This document shows positions 5,623-5,747 of a stretch of DNA of 5,747 nt, piece after piece (positions within the stretch are counted from its first letter, which is position 1; every line of letters begins with the position of its first letter). The DNA lies in the NCBI GenBank assembly GCA_017395725.1, contig JAFQOB010000266.1, forward strand, positions 1 through 5,747, read 5' to 3'. The position numbers and the translations under genes are program-made. The notes under the pieces were generated by a model, which searched no databases, was not told the origin of the DNA, and saw nothing but the letters and a program-made list of their open reading frames with translations. The DNA comes from Clostridia bacterium. Its GTDB lineage: Bacteria > Bacillota_A > Clostridia > Oscillospirales > CAG-272.

Positions 5623-5747
5623 TTTTTTCGCATTTGTTTTTAAAAAAACTATCAATTTTTTACCCTCTATAATATATAAACGAATGAAAATCAATTTTGT
5701 CACACATTTTTGCAAAAAAAAATCAAAAAATTTTTATTTAAAACAAA
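5623..5747. repeat. AT-rich tandem repeat, 133-bp period, copy 2 (cut by right edge)
   Basis: This is the second copy of the unit, ending at the window edge 8 bases short of a full period. The last 35 or so bases are nearly identical to copy 1, while the central part has more changes. More copies may follow to the right. The array may be a promoter/UP-element cluster, a replication slippage product, or a dispersed genomic repeat. Confidence 0.85.
5666..5694 (-). promoter_or_regulatory. Promoter-like element in repeat copy 2 (TTGATT-N17-TATAGA)
   Basis: TTGATT (5689-5694) and TATAGA (5666-5671) are 17 nt apart on the minus strand, the optimal spacing, one more than in copy 1 because of a 1-bp indel in the AT run. 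The hexamers are conserved while the spacer has changed, which mildly supports function. Confidence 0.33.

Noticed and set aside
5509..5715. 68-codon minus-strand frame across the AT-rich repeat
   Set aside because: It consists of low-complexity AT-rich sequence, has no ribosome-binding site, and the 133-bp period is not a multiple of three, so the repeats are read in different frames.
5490..5747. CRISPR array
   Set aside because: The unit is 133 bp with only two copies and no short-repeat/unique-spacer pattern.

Overview
The window is dominated by one very long leftward (minus-strand) reading frame. It opens at 5277 and is still open at base 1, giving 1759 codons with no stop; I translated it codon by codon. 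It encodes the N-terminal part of a secreted, multi-domain RHS/YD-repeat protein. This is the architecture of large Gram-positive wall-associated and polymorphic-toxin-like proteins (WapA type). The C-terminus, where such proteins carry the RHS core and a variable tip, lies beyond the left edge.

Several features suggest a low-GC Firmicute, probably a gut-type Clostridia/Oscillospiraceae member: a moderately AT-rich coding sequence, extremely AT-rich intergenic DNA, a strong AAGGAG ribosome-binding site, a Gram-positive style signal peptide, and DNRLRE, RHS and ricin-lectin modules in one protein. The genus cannot be fixed from the sequence alone.

Protein layout from N- to C-terminus (right to left): signal peptide (1-26); beta-rich N-terminal region (27-307); DNRLRE domain (about 308-454); RHS-associated shell region (about 500-848); two consecutive CBM4/9-like carbohydrate-binding modules (849-996 and 1002-1150); a short YD-repeat block (1155-1239); a tandemly duplicated 179-residue ricin-type beta-trefoil module (1240-1418 and 1419-1597); and a second YD-repeat block (1598-1759) that runs off the window. 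Four sugar-binding-type modules are thus inserted into the RHS shell, which suggests an exported protein that engages glycans.

The right-hand 470 bases (5278-5747) are non-coding. Next to the gene are a ribosome-binding site and a good sigma-A-like promoter with an extended -10. Further upstream lie a small hairpin, an orphan Shine-Dalgarno before a two-codon ORF, and a perfect TATAAT box. From 5490 to the window edge is a tandem repeat with a 133-bp period, extremely AT-rich, in which each copy carries a promoter-like element pointing at the gene. I saw no tRNA, rRNA, CRISPR array, transposase or second protein-coding gene.
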